Below, piece after piece: positions 15,353-24,207 of a stretch of 64,000 nucleotides of DNA. The stretch is from Mycobacterium sp. 852013-50091_SCH5140682 (lineage in GTDB: Bacteria > Actinomycetota > Actinomycetes > Mycobacteriales > Mycobacteriaceae), in contig NZ_LZTB01000039.1 of the NCBI RefSeq assembly GCF_001665685.1, forward strand, positions 42,685 through 106,684. The letters run 5' to 3'. Below the pieces are notes generated by a model that did not search any database, was not told the origin of the DNA, and saw nothing but the letters and a program-made list of their open reading frames with translations. The position numbers were made by a program, and so were the translations under genes. Each line of letters opens with the position of its first letter. Position 1 is the stretch's first letter.

Positions 15353-17919
15353 CCGCCCACGTCAGGTCCTACAGCGAATTCTTGGCCGACAAGGTGCGGT
15401 TCGATTCGACGTTCGGCCATCACGTCGACCTCGAGGACATCCACTCGATCCTCAACCCGCACCAGCGCGACATCGTGCACTGGGCCGTCGCCGGCGGCCG
15501 GCGCGCGATCTTCGCCAGCTTCGGGCTCGGCAAGACTGTGATGCAGCTGGAGATCCTGCGCCTCACCTTGGCCTGCGAGGCCGCGGCCAAGGGGTACCGC
15601 GGCGCATCGACGTCGGGTAGGCCGAACATGCCCGGCCTGTCGGCGCTGATCGTGTGCCCGCTCGGCGTGCGACAGGAGTTCATGCGCGACGCCAAGATGC
15701 TTGGCATCAGCGTCCGGTTCATCCGCTCCACCGCTGAGCTTCTGGAGCCGAACACCTACGCCGACATCTACTTGACCAACTACGAGTCGGTGCGCGAGGG
15801 GAAGGTCGACGTCAGCTGGTTCACCGCGGTCAGCCTCGATGAGGCGTCGGTGCTGCGGTCGTTCGGCAGCAAGACGTTCCAGACGTTCCTGCCTCTCTTC
15901 GACGAGGTGCCCTATCGGTTCGTCGCGACGGCCACCCCGTCACCGAACCGGTACAAGGAACTGATCCACTACGCCGGGTTCCTCGGCGTCATGGACACCG
16001 GGCAGGCACTCACCCGGTTCTTCCAACGCGACTCCACCAAGGCCAACCACCTCACGCTCTACCCGCACAAGGAACGCGAGTTCTACCTGTGGCTGAACAC
16101 CTGGGCCACGTTCATCCAGAAGCCCAGCGACCTCGGCTACTCCGACGACGGTTATGACCTGCCCGAGCTCGATGTGCGCTGGCATGAGGTCGACGTTGAC
16201 CACTCGGCGGCCGGCGCTGACCGCGACGGCCAGGGTCTGTTGTTCAAGGGCGGTGTCCTGTCCACCGTCGACGCGGCGCGGGAAAAGCGCAGCTCGATGC
16301 CGGCCCGCATCGCGAAGGCCTGCGCGCTGGTCACTGCCGCTCCCGATGATCACTTCATCTTGTGGCACGACCTCGAAGACGAACGCCGCGCGATCAAGGC
16401 CGCGATCCCCGAAGCCGTGGAGGTCTACGGGTCGCAGGATCTCGACGAGCGCGAGCAGCGCGTCATCGACTTCAGTGACGGACGGTTCCGGATCCTGGCC
16501 ACCAAGCCGTCACTGTCCGGGTCGGGCTGCAACTTCCAACGGCACTGCCACCGCGCAGTTTTCGTCGGCGTCGGGTTCAGCTTCAACGACTTCATCCAGT
16601 CCATCCACCGCATCCAGCGCTACCAGCAGACCCACACCGTGCGTATCGACGTGATCTACGCCGAATCCGAACGCGAGGTCGTGCGCACCCTGCAGCGCAA
16701 ATGGTCCGAGCACAAGGAGCTGACCGCCACCATGTCGAGCATCATCCGCGAGCACGGGCTGAGGCCGGCCGAGATCACCGAGGCGCTGCAACGGTCCATC
16801 GGCGTCGACCGCATCGAAGCCAGCGGCGAAGGCTGGTTGGCCGCGAACAACGACTGCGTCATGGAAACCGAAGCGATGGAATCGGATTCGGTGAACCTGA
16901 TTGTCACGTCGATTCCGTTCGCCAACCACTACGAATACACCCCGTCCTACAACGACTTCGGGCACACCGACGACAACCAGCATTTCTGGCAGCAGATGGA
17001 CTACCTGACACCACAGCTGCTGCGGATCCTCGCGCCCGGGCGCATCTACGCCTGCCACGTGAAGGACCGGATCCTGTTCGGCAATGTCACTGGTGCTGGC
17101 GTGCCGACCGTGTCACCTTTTCATGCTGAGGCGATCTTCCACGGGCGCAAGCACGGATTCGACTACCTCGGCATGATCACCGTCGTCACTGACGTCGTGC
17201 GCGAGAACAACCAGACCTACCGGCTCGGCTGGTCCGAGCAGTGCAAGGACGCCACCAAGATGGGCGTCGGCAGCCCGGAATACGTTCTGCTGTTCCACAA
17301 GCCGCAGACGGATCGGTCCAAGGGGTACGCGGACACTCCGGTCACGAAGTCCAAGGACTATTACACCCGGGCCCGCTGGCAGGTCGACGCGCACGCATTC
17401 TGGCGCTCGAGTGGTGACCGCCTGCTCACCACTGACGAACTGGCCGCGCTGAAACCCGACCAACTGTCGCGGGTGTTCACCGAACACACGCTGCGCGAGG
17501 TGTACGACTACGAGTCCCACATTCAGATCGGTGAGGCACTCGAGGGCCGTGGCGCGCTGCCCGCCACGTTCATGTCGCTGGCGCCAGGATCCTGGTCGCC
17601 GGAGGTGTGGCACGACATCAACCGGATGCTCACGCTGAACACCACGCAATCCCAACGCGCACAACAGATGCACGTGTGCCCACTGCAATTCGACATCGTC
17701 GACCGGCTGATCACCCGATTCTCCAACCCCGGCGATCTCGTCTTCGACCCATTCGGCGGACTGATGACCGTGCCGGTGCGTGCACTCAAGGCCGGGCGCC
17801 GCGGCCGTGGTGTCGAGCTGAACACCGGCTACTACCTCGACGGCGTCAAGTACCTCGAAGCCGAGGAACGTAAGCGCGACATGCCCAGCCTTTTCGACCT
17901 AGATGCGGAGGCATCGTGA
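15349..17919 (+). CDS. SNF2-like helicase fused to DNA methyltransferase
   Basis: 856 residues in one frame. Residues 1-480 are a SNF2/DEAD-type motor: Walker A SFGLGKT (57-63), DEAS in place of DEAH (164-167), TATPSPN (195-200) and motif VI HRIQRYQQ (420-427). Residues 490-856 are an N4/N6-type methyltransferase in beta-class order. The catalytic motif IV appears as TSIPF (520-524) instead of TSPPY, and motif I as DPFGGLMT (800-807) instead of DPFAGSGT. The changed motifs may lower activity or alter specificity. The likely role is modification or protection of phage DNA, or recombination. It heads a block with VRR-NUC and a second SNF2 helicase. Confidence 0.82.
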   Translation: MTAHVRSYSEFLADKVRFDSTFGHHVDLEDIHSILNPHQRDIVHWAVAGGRRAIFASFGLGKTVMQLEILRLTLACEAAAKGYRGASTSGRPNMPGLSALIVCPLGVRQEFMRDAKMLGISVRFIRSTAELLEPNTYADIYLTNYESVREGKVDVSWFTAVSLDEASVLRSFGSKTFQTFLPLFDEVPYRFVATATPSPNRYKELIHYAGFLGVMDTGQALTRFFQRDSTKANHLTLYPHKEREFYLWLNTWATFIQKPSDLGYSDDGYDLPELDVRWHEVDVDHSAAGADRDGQGLLFKGGVLSTVDAAREKRSSMPARIAKACALVTAAPDDHFILWHDLEDERRAIKAAIPEAVEVYGSQDLDEREQRVIDFSDGRFRILATKPSLSGSGCNFQRHCHRAVFVGVGFSFNDFIQSIHRIQRYQQTHTVRIDVIYAESEREVVRTLQRKWSEHKELTATMSSIIREHGLRPAEITEALQRSIGVDRIEASGEGWLAANNDCVMETEAMESDSVNLIVTSIPFANHYEYTPSYNDFGHTDDNQHFWQQMDYLTPQLLRILAPGRIYACHVKDRILFGNVTGAGVPTVSPFHAEAIFHGRKHGFDYLGMITVVTDVVRENNQTYRLGWSEQCKDATKMGVGSPEYVLLFHKPQTDRSKGYADTPVTKSKDYYTRARWQVDAHAFWRSSGDRLLTTDELAALKPDQLSRVFTEHTLREVYDYESHIQIGEALEGRGALPATFMSLAPGSWSPEVWHDINRMLTLNTTQSQRAQQMHVCPLQFDIVDRLITRFSNPGDLVFDPFGGLMTVPVRALKAGRRGRGVELNTGYYLDGVKYLEAEERKRDMPSLFDLDAEAS

Positions 17920-17993
17920 ACGCGGAATCGATGCTCCGACACCGAAATAGACGACGTACTACCGGATCAATGTGGACCAGGAGGACACGATGA
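17916..17993 (+). CDS. Possible 25-residue leader ORF
   Basis: This GTG-initiated ORF overlaps the fusion gene stop (GTGA) and the next ATG (ATGA) and encodes a very basic peptide. It would fill the only gap in this tightly coupled run. However, the strong AGGAGG before 17990 lies inside it, so it may be merely an untranslated leader. Confidence 0.25.
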   Translation: MNAESMLRHRNRRRTTGSMWTRRTR

Positions 17994-18328
17994 GTGACGC
18001 GCGCGAGAAGGTGGCCGAAGCGATCCGGAACGCGCGCGGTTGGAAGCCAGAGCACGGTTTCGGGTACACCGAACACCTCGCCGAGGCGGCTATCACCGCG
18101 CACCTGGCGGCACTCGGCCAAGGCGGCTACGTGGTGGTGGCACTGCCTGAGCCTGTCGTCACCGAGTCATTCGGAACCGAATGCCTGCAGTGGCTTGACG
18201 GTGAAGTGTCGTTCTTTCCCGCTGAGGGTCGGCTGGAACTCGACTACCGCTCTATCACCCCGGAGGTGGCCCGCAACATCGCCGCTGCCCTCGTCGCCGG
18301 CGCCCAGGCTGCGGAGGCGGCTCGATGA
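17990..18328 (+). CDS. Uncharacterised protein, paralog of the 24619 gene
   Basis: 112 residues with AGGAGG 6 bases upstream of the ATG. The layout is helix, then VVVALPEPV, then LQWLDGEVSFFPAEGRLELDYRSITP, then an Ala-rich helix. The gene at 24619 has the same order (VVELPDPV, then VIFSEKWGDIRADLDYDN, then AAALLAAAADAA). The two are probably diverged copies of one small phage family. Function is unknown. Confidence 0.6.
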   Translation: MSDAREKVAEAIRNARGWKPEHGFGYTEHLAEAAITAHLAALGQGGYVVVALPEPVVTESFGTECLQWLDGEVSFFPAEGRLELDYRSITPEVARNIAAALVAGAQAAEAAR

Positions 18329-18699
18329 CGGGCGCGGAAGCGGCTGAGGCGGTCGCGGAGTACCTCTCGGGGTTCACCTACCAGTGGACGTCTGAGGTTG
18401 AACTGCAGCAGGCGATCTGGGATGTGCTGCCGGTCCGGTTCTTGGCGGAGCGGGAGCGTGCCTTGTCGAGTCGGGACCGTCCCGACTTCATGGTCAACGT
18501 GCACGGCCTGTCGGTGGCGATCGAGGTGAAGGTCGCCGGCGCACGCAACGCGGTGCTGCGGCAGCTCGGCCGCTACGCCGAACACGACACTGTCGACGCC
18601 ATCGTCCTGGCGTCCGGCCGCCGCGTCCTGGCCGCCGCAATCCCCGAGATCATCCACACCAAGCCCGTGCTGGCTATTCACCTTGGAGGCTGCCTGTGA
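18325..18699 (+). CDS. VRR-NUC-type nuclease
   Basis: This 124-residue PD-(D/E)xK fold protein has Glu24 in TSEVELQQAIWDVL, Asp54 in DRPDF and the catalytic pair Glu67-x-Lys69 in AIEVKV, then RQLGRYAEHDTVDAIVL. VRR-NUC proteins cleave branched or flap DNA and often sit next to SNF2 helicases in phages, exactly as here (4-base overlap). Likely role: replication-intermediate processing. Confidence 0.85.
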   Translation: MTGAEAAEAVAEYLSGFTYQWTSEVELQQAIWDVLPVRFLAERERALSSRDRPDFMVNVHGLSVAIEVKVAGARNAVLRQLGRYAEHDTVDAIVLASGRRVLAAAIPEIIHTKPVLAIHLGGCL

Positions 18700-20414
18700 G
18701 TGCCGTTGGAACCATCAAACGCCAGTCGCACTGGTGGATTTTGACCGCCGAACCGCACGTCATGATGCGGCTGAAACGTGTGCTGCCGGGTGTCGCGTTC
18801 GCGAAGGCCGACTCACTCGCGGTCACGGCGACTGAGGAGATGGCCCAGGAGATCGAGTGGGTGCTGCAGCGCTGGCCGTTTGAGATGACCACCGGTGACC
18901 GCGCGGAGCTGGCGGCGAAAGCACAAGCCGCCAATGAGCGTGAGGTGCTGGTGGACCGGATCCGCGCCGGCACCGGGTTCCTCACCCCAGGTCCCGGTTG
19001 GCTAACCCCGGCGTTCCCGCTGCGGGATTACCAGCGTCTGGCCACGGACCTGATCCGCACCACCGGATCCACGCTGATCGTCGACGAACTCGGCCTGGGT
19101 AAGACCCTGATGTCCCTGGCACTGCTCGAGGACCCGGCCGCGCGGCCCGCGGTGGCCGTCACGCTCACCGGCCTGCCCGGCCAGTGGCTCCGCGAACTCG
19201 GCAAGTTCTACCCCCAGTTGACCGGGGTGGAACTGAAAACCACGAAGCCGGACAAGGAATTACGCCGCATCACCAAGGGCGGCGACCACGTCGCCTACGA
19301 CCTGATCGTCATGAACTACGCCAAGCTGGCCGCGTTGGGCCCGATGCTCGCCGACTTCGCGCACACGGTGATCTTCGACGAGATCCAGGAACTGCGCCGC
19401 ACCGAGTCCCTGAAGTATGTGGGCGCAGAGCAGCTGGTGGCGAAAGGCGCAACAGTGTGCGGGCTTTCGGCCACACCGGTGTACAACTTCGGCGGCGAAA
19501 TGTTCTCGGTGATGAACATCATCAAGCCCGGTTCCCTCGGTGGCCGCTCCGAATTCCTCCGCGAATGGTCGGGTGCCGGTTACGGCCGGGAGAGCGATTC
19601 GAAGGTGCGCATCAAGAACCCCGCAGCACTGCGCTCACACCTCACCCGCCGCGGCCTGTTCCTGCGCCGCACCCGCGCCGACGTCGGTATTCAACTGCCG
19701 GCCATCGAGAGCATCGAGCAGCTCGTCCCGTCCGATGCGAACATCCTCAACGAGTTGTCCGGCAACGCCATCGAGATGGCCCGCCTCATCCTGTCCGCCG
19801 ACGCATCGAACACCACCAAGTGGCAGACCTCAGCAGAACTGGACTGGAAACTCCGCCAGGCCACCGGGGTGTCCAAGGCACCGTTCGTCGCGGACTTCGT
19901 GCGGATGCTCCTGTCCAGCCAGGAGAAAGTACTCCTGCTCGGCTGGCACCGCAGTGTCTACGACATCTGGATGGAACGCCTCCGCGAATTCAACCCCGTC
20001 ATGTACACGGGCACCGAATCGGCCAACGCGAAAGCTGAAGCGTTCGAAGCATTCACGAAAGGCAATGCCCGCGTCCTCATCATGTCGCTGCGGTCCGGCG
20101 CAGGGCTCGACGGCCTGCAAGACGTCTGCTCCACCCTGGTGTTCGGTGAACTCGACTGGTCACCCGGCGTGCACCGCCAGGCCATCGGCCGACTCGGCAG
20201 GCCCGGCCAAACCAACGGCGTCCTGGCCTACTTCTGCGTCACCAAGGACGGCTCCGACCCGGTCATCCTCGACACCCTGAACATCAAGTCGATGGAGTCC
20301 GACAAGCTCATCGAACCGGACACCCACAACGGCACCGCCACCCCGGCCGAGCAGCCGCAACACATCAAACGACTCGCCGAATCCATCCTTGCTGCAGCGA
20401 AAGTGAATGCCTGA
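18696..20414 (+). CDS. SNF2-family DNA helicase
   Basis: 572 residues from a GTG. Walker A DELGLGKT (130-137), DEIQ box (228-231), LSATP motif III, then motif VI with HRQAIGRLGRPGQTNGV. The size and partner nuclease match the phage SNF2 helicases used in replication or recombination. It is coupled to the nuclease by a 4-base overlap and to the next gene by one base. Confidence 0.9.
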   Translation: MSAVGTIKRQSHWWILTAEPHVMMRLKRVLPGVAFAKADSLAVTATEEMAQEIEWVLQRWPFEMTTGDRAELAAKAQAANEREVLVDRIRAGTGFLTPGPGWLTPAFPLRDYQRLATDLIRTTGSTLIVDELGLGKTLMSLALLEDPAARPAVAVTLTGLPGQWLRELGKFYPQLTGVELKTTKPDKELRRITKGGDHVAYDLIVMNYAKLAALGPMLADFAHTVIFDEIQELRRTESLKYVGAEQLVAKGATVCGLSATPVYNFGGEMFSVMNIIKPGSLGGRSEFLREWSGAGYGRESDSKVRIKNPAALRSHLTRRGLFLRRTRADVGIQLPAIESIEQLVPSDANILNELSGNAIEMARLILSADASNTTKWQTSAELDWKLRQATGVSKAPFVADFVRMLLSSQEKVLLLGWHRSVYDIWMERLREFNPVMYTGTESANAKAEAFEAFTKGNARVLIMSLRSGAGLDGLQDVCSTLVFGELDWSPGVHRQAIGRLGRPGQTNGVLAYFCVTKDGSDPVILDTLNIKSMESDKLIEPDTHNGTATPAEQPQHIKRLAESILAAAKVNA

Positions 20415-21535
20415 TGTCCGACCGCACGAAGATCGAATGGACCCGCAGCGACGACGGAACACCCGGGGCGACGTGGAACCCGGTCACTGGGTGCACCAAG
20501 CTGAGCCCGGCCAGCCCCGGGTGCCAGAACTGCTATGCGTCGACATTCGCCGAACGCTGGCGCGGCACACCGGGCCACTACTTCGAGCGCGGGTTCGACG
20601 TGCAGCTCCGACCCGAGAAGCTCGACCAGCCGCTCCGCTGGACCCGGCCGCGCCGGATCTTCGTCAACAGCATGAGCGACCTGTTCCACGACCAGGTGCC
20701 CGACGACTACATCGCCAACGTGTGGGCCGTCATGGCTCGCGCACAGCATCACACCTTCCAGGTACTCACCAAGCGTCACGCTCGGATGCGGGCACTTTTG
20801 AACAGAGACGTATTCCGCCGCCGCATGTACGACCACCTCGTCTCGATCGACTACGCCTGGATTCGAGACACCCCGTTGACGTGGCCCCTGCCGAACGTAT
20901 GGCTCGGTGTGTCGACCGAGAATCAGCAGTGGGCCGACATCCGCATCCCCGCACTGCTCAACACCCCGGCCGCCGTCCGATTCATCAGCGCCGAACCACT
21001 ACTCGGCCCGATTGACCTGCGTCAGTCGCTCCGCTTGTGGAAGCCTCCCGACGATGCTGCGTGGCAGAGTGTGGTTCCGCCATTCACACCTGGACTCGGA
21101 ACAGTGGGCGATGGTCCGATGGTTACTGCTCGGCTGCGGGCGCGTGATGTTCTGCACTGGGTGATCGTCGGCGGTGAATCCGGCCACCGCGCCCGGCCGA
21201 TGCACCCCAACTGGGTGCGGTCGCTGCACCGCCAGTGCGAGACGGCCGGGGTGCCGTTCCTGTTTAAACAATGGGGCGAGTGGACACCCATGGCGCCAAT
21301 CGTCAACGGCACGTACGACTTCAGCCGCGGCATCACCATGACCGACGACGGAAACACCTACCAACCCGGCGATCTCGACTACCCCGACGGCCCCCGCCGC
21401 GGCGAAGCGCAGCGGGCCGACTTCCCACACCACCACCCCACATCGATGTACCGCGTCGGCAAGGGGCGCGCAGGCCGCGAGCTGTACCACGACGGCCGCA
21501 CTTTCGACGAGTACCCGGCGGTGGCGAATGGCTGA
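20414..21535 (+). CDS. Phage Gp37/Gp68 family protein (DUF5131)
   Basis: 373 residues. The family hallmark is at the N-terminus: IEWTRSDDGTPGATWNPVTGC, then Cys27, Cys37 and Cys40 in SPGCQNCYA. Later WLGVSTENQQWADIRIP and FISAEPLLGPIDL suggest a TIM-barrel-like body, and GGESGHRARPMHPNWVRSL follows. The three-Cys cluster could bind iron-sulfur or zinc. The family is widespread in phages, with no proven activity that I can state. It includes a C-terminal FLFKQWGEW motif. Confidence 0.85.
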   Translation: MSDRTKIEWTRSDDGTPGATWNPVTGCTKLSPASPGCQNCYASTFAERWRGTPGHYFERGFDVQLRPEKLDQPLRWTRPRRIFVNSMSDLFHDQVPDDYIANVWAVMARAQHHTFQVLTKRHARMRALLNRDVFRRRMYDHLVSIDYAWIRDTPLTWPLPNVWLGVSTENQQWADIRIPALLNTPAAVRFISAEPLLGPIDLRQSLRLWKPPDDAAWQSVVPPFTPGLGTVGDGPMVTARLRARDVLHWVIVGGESGHRARPMHPNWVRSLHRQCETAGVPFLFKQWGEWTPMAPIVNGTYDFSRGITMTDDGNTYQPGDLDYPDGPRRGEAQRADFPHHHPTSMYRVGKGRAGRELYHDGRTFDEYPAVANG

Positions 21536-21665
21536 CTGCGCACTCTGCGGCCACCCGCATGGGCCTGGTTGGTACCGCTGCCAGCACCGCGACGCCGACG
21601 GATTTATCTGCGATTGCCCGGGATACGAGGAACCCGCCGAAGACGAGAGTGAGGACAACAGGTGA
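21528..21665 (+). CDS. 45-residue zinc-knuckle protein
   Basis: CALCGHPHGPGWYRCQH and CDC supply five Cys and several His for metal binding, and the tail is acidic. The ATG overlaps the Gp37/Gp68 gene by 8 bases. The family is not recognised. Confidence 0.55.
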   Translation: MADCALCGHPHGPGWYRCQHRDADGFICDCPGYEEPAEDESEDNR

Positions 21666-21868
21666 GGGCACGGGAGAATCGCCGTCTGGCACTGCAATCC
21701 ACGGCGGAGCTGTCGCGCGGCCTCGACATTCTCGATGCCCAGCTGCGTGCCGGCCAATTCCAGTCGGCCCGAGAGACGATCACCGTGCTGCGCGGCGTCG
21801 TCCTGGTCGCCGATGCCGCACTCGTCGAGTACCTCCGCAACACACCACTGGAGACCGACTGTGCCTGA
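21662..21868 (+). CDS. 68-residue helical protein
   Basis: GTG start with a 4-base overlap. It is probably a helical bundle (LALQSTAELSRGLDILDAQL, then ARETITVLRGVVLVADAALVEYL). Function is unknown. Confidence 0.55.
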   Translation: MRARENRRLALQSTAELSRGLDILDAQLRAGQFQSARETITVLRGVVLVADAALVEYLRNTPLETDCA

Positions 21869-22376
21869 CCTACGCGCAATCACCGTCCGCCAGCCCTGGG
21901 CGTGGCAGATCGTCAACCAGCGCAAGAACGTTGAGAACCGCACCCGCAATATCGCGGGGAAGTACCGCGGTCCGGTCGCGATCCACGCGGGGCTCACGCC
22001 CGACCGGGACGCGCTGGCCCGGCTGCCGATGCGTGCACCCGAATGGGTCACGGCCACGCGGGTATTCGACTACGGCGTGATCCTAGGCGTCGTCGACCTG
22101 GTCGACGTGCACATGTCGAACAGTTGCTTTCCGCAGGACGAGCCATGCTGCGCGAGCGAGTGGGCTGAGCCGGGAGGCTGGCATCTGGTGCTGGCCAACC
22201 CGCGCCCAATCCCACTGAATCAGCAGCCCAAGTGCCGCGGCGCTCTCGGATTGTGGACGCCGCCGCCGGAGATCGTCGAGCAGCTGCAGGCGGTGATCGC
22301 CCCCACGATTACCGTCGGCGGCCAGACGCTGGCGTCGGTACTCACCTCGCGCTCGGGGTGGTGGACCTGTGCCTGA
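21861..22376 (+). CDS. ASCH-domain protein
   Basis: 171 residues from the GTG at 21861. The N-terminal signature ITVRQPWAWQIVNQRKNVENRTRN, then YRGPVAIHAG, and a later YGVILGVVDLVDVH are typical of ASCH proteins, a PUA-like RNA-binding fold found in many phages. A possible role is RNA binding or modification. Overlaps both neighbours by 8 bases. Confidence 0.82.
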   Translation: MPDLRAITVRQPWAWQIVNQRKNVENRTRNIAGKYRGPVAIHAGLTPDRDALARLPMRAPEWVTATRVFDYGVILGVVDLVDVHMSNSCFPQDEPCCASEWAEPGGWHLVLANPRPIPLNQQPKCRGALGLWTPPPEIVEQLQAVIAPTITVGGQTLASVLTSRSGWWTCA

Positions 22377-22761
22377 GCGGATCCAGCGTCAGCGTCGTGC
22401 AGGTGCACCGGGCATGACACCGGGTGCGGTGTATGTCGGGCGGCCGAGCAAGTGGGGGAACCCTTGGCGCATCGTGCGTGACGGCAAGTGGCATCGCGTC
22501 CAGCACGCCACCGACGATCGCACCGCGGGCTCGTTCGTCGTGTCCGAGTACGCGCACCGCACCGCCACCCGCTGCTACTACCAGGACCTGATCCAGGGCC
22601 GCCTGCCGTACACCGAGGACGACGTCCAGCGTGAGCTGGCTGGCCGCGACCTCGCGTGCTGGTGCACACCCGCGTTGCTGCTGCCCGGCGGCGGCCGCGA
22701 CTGGCTCGGTCTGCAGTGCCACGGCGATGTCCTGCTGGCGGTCGCGAGCGGGGAGCACTGA
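22369..22761 (+). CDS. DUF4326 protein
   Basis: 130 residues from GTG. The domain signature is clear: VYVGRPSKWGNPWRI, then LAGRDLACWC and LQCHGDVLL. DUF4326 proteins are common phage accessory proteins of unknown activity; the conserved Cys/His (CWC, CHGD) suggest metal binding. Next to ASCH and Gp37/Gp68, it may belong to a nucleotide- or nucleic-acid-modifying set (inference). Confidence 0.82.
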   Translation: MPERIQRQRRAGAPGMTPGAVYVGRPSKWGNPWRIVRDGKWHRVQHATDDRTAGSFVVSEYAHRTATRCYYQDLIQGRLPYTEDDVQRELAGRDLACWCTPALLLPGGGRDWLGLQCHGDVLLAVASGEH

Positions 22762-22886
22762 TGGGTCCTCCGAAACCGTTGTGGCCACCGCACGTGTGCA
22801 TGCGTATGGGTCGGTGCCCGGCCTGCGGCTGGCACGTGAAAACACAATCTCATCACCCTGACTGCCCGAAGGGACTGACGACTTGA
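22761..22886 (+). CDS. 41-residue zinc-finger-like protein
   Basis: RCPACGWH and HHPDC give a compact Cys/His zinc site. TGATG coupling at the start and a 4-base overlap with the TTG start of the next gene. Function is unknown. Confidence 0.55.
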   Translation: MGPPKPLWPPHVCMRMGRCPACGWHVKTQSHHPDCPKGLTT

Positions 22887-23758
22887 GGATCAGGTCAACC
22901 AAGCCAGAGTTCTGGCGTTCGGAGCGCATCGCGTCGGTCAGCTGGGACGCCCGACTGGTCCTCAAGGGCCTGGAATCGTTCGTCGATGACAACGGTGTCG
23001 GCAAGGACGACATCGCGCTCATCGTCGGAGATCTGTTCCAGCGCGACCTCGTTCGCGAACCTTCGCGAACCCTCGCGAGGGTGTCCGAAGCGCTCACCGA
23101 GCTTCGATGCGGTGGTCTCATCTGGCGCTACGAGGCGAATGACACAGCGCTGCTGTTCGTTTCGTTCTGGGAGACCATCCAGCGGGTCGACAAGCCGCAA
23201 TCAGGACGTTTCCCCAGGCCAGACGGCACGATGAACTACAAAGACTCCATCATTCGCGAGCCCGACGCGAAGCCTCGCGAGGATTCGCGAAACCTCGCGC
23301 CTGGAACAGGGGAACAGAGGAACAGGGGAACAGAGGAGGATCTCTCACTCACCTTGGTAGAGGGGGGTGTGGGGGGAGACCCGTCACCGGCACCCGAGGC
23401 GTCGGGCAAGCCCGCCGCTGATGCCGAGAAGCCCAAGGGCACCGCGAGAGGCACACGTCTGCCGGACGGTTGGATGCCGGATCGATCCGTCATCGAAGCG
23501 ATGAAGCTCGAATGCCCTGGCGTCGACCTGGAGTCGGTGCACCGCGAATTCGTCGACTACTGGCGCGGCGTGCCCGGCGCCCGCGGACGCAAGGTCGACT
23601 GGAACGCCACCTGGCGCAACCGTGTCCGCGAAGTCGCGGCCCGTGGCTCCCGGTACCGACCGGCCCCCGAGTCGCGGCCGTCGACGACCGACCAGCGCGT
23701 CGCCGCGGTGCAGGCGCTCAAGGAACCGGATGCCGGGCCGAGATTGGAGCTGGCGTGA
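22883..23758 (+). CDS. Replication initiation/DnaD-like winged-helix protein
   Basis: 291 residues from a TTG. The N-terminus (MRIRSTKPEFWRSERIASVSWDARLVLKGL, in part) and the following winged-helix region match the actinophage family annotated as replication-initiation or HTH DNA-binding proteins. A charged linker with GEQRNRGTEE-type repeats (about 130-190) leads to a C-terminal domain ending in WNATWRNRVREVAARGSRY, similar to DnaD-tail regions. It probably opens or marks the phage origin. The loader-like protein follows it. Confidence 0.75.
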   Translation: MRIRSTKPEFWRSERIASVSWDARLVLKGLESFVDDNGVGKDDIALIVGDLFQRDLVREPSRTLARVSEALTELRCGGLIWRYEANDTALLFVSFWETIQRVDKPQSGRFPRPDGTMNYKDSIIREPDAKPREDSRNLAPGTGEQRNRGTEEDLSLTLVEGGVGGDPSPAPEASGKPAADAEKPKGTARGTRLPDGWMPDRSVIEAMKLECPGVDLESVHREFVDYWRGVPGARGRKVDWNATWRNRVREVAARGSRYRPAPESRPSTTDQRVAAVQALKEPDAGPRLELA

Positions 23759-24207
23759 AACGCAACGACGTGATCGACGTGCTCACCGCCGTCGCGGCGG
23801 CAGACCGGCGCACCGTCGGCAAGGCGGACGTCGACATCTGGCAGGCCGTCATCGGCGAACTGCCACTGGATCTCGCGCTCGAGGCTGTGCGAGACCACCT
23901 ACGCGAGCACCCGGACACCTGGATTCAGCCCGGCCACGTGTACCAGCGGGTCCGCAAGATGCGCCGGGAACGCGACCGCCGCCCGTCCGACGAGTACCTC
24001 GCACTGTGCGATTCGAAGGCCGCCCCGGACGAGGCCCCCGCGGTGACCGCAGCGCGCCGCCAAGCCATCGCGGCGTTCGCCGGCGCCCGGGCCACCTTCG
24101 GCCGGATCACCAACAATCCGCAGCGGATCGCCGACATCGTGGCCCGGCAGCGGGCCGCCGCGCCACCAGCACCCATGACCGAACCAGGGGAGAACACCGA
24201 TGGATGA
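23755..24207 (+). CDS. Replisome-associated protein, possible helicase loader partner
   Basis: 150 residues from GTG. The stretch VIDVLTAVAAADRRTVGKADVDIWQAVIG then IQPGHVYQRVRKMRRERDRR belongs to a recurrent actinophage family found directly after the replication-initiation gene. It is helical and ends with a flexible tail. No ATP-binding motif is present. The function is inferred from its neighbour. Confidence 0.6.
   Translation: MKRNDVIDVLTAVAAADRRTVGKADVDIWQAVIGELPLDLALEAVRDHLREHPDTWIQPGHVYQRVRKMRRERDRRPSDEYLALCDSKAAPDEAPAVTAARRQAIAAFAGARATFGRITNNPQRIADIVARQRAAAPPAPMTEPGENTDG

Noticed and set aside
20999..22057. A 352-codon minus-strand frame over the Gp37/Gp68 and ASCH genes
   Set aside because: Low-complexity Arg/Ser/Ala translation without family resemblance, opposite to a coupled plus-strand gene run.
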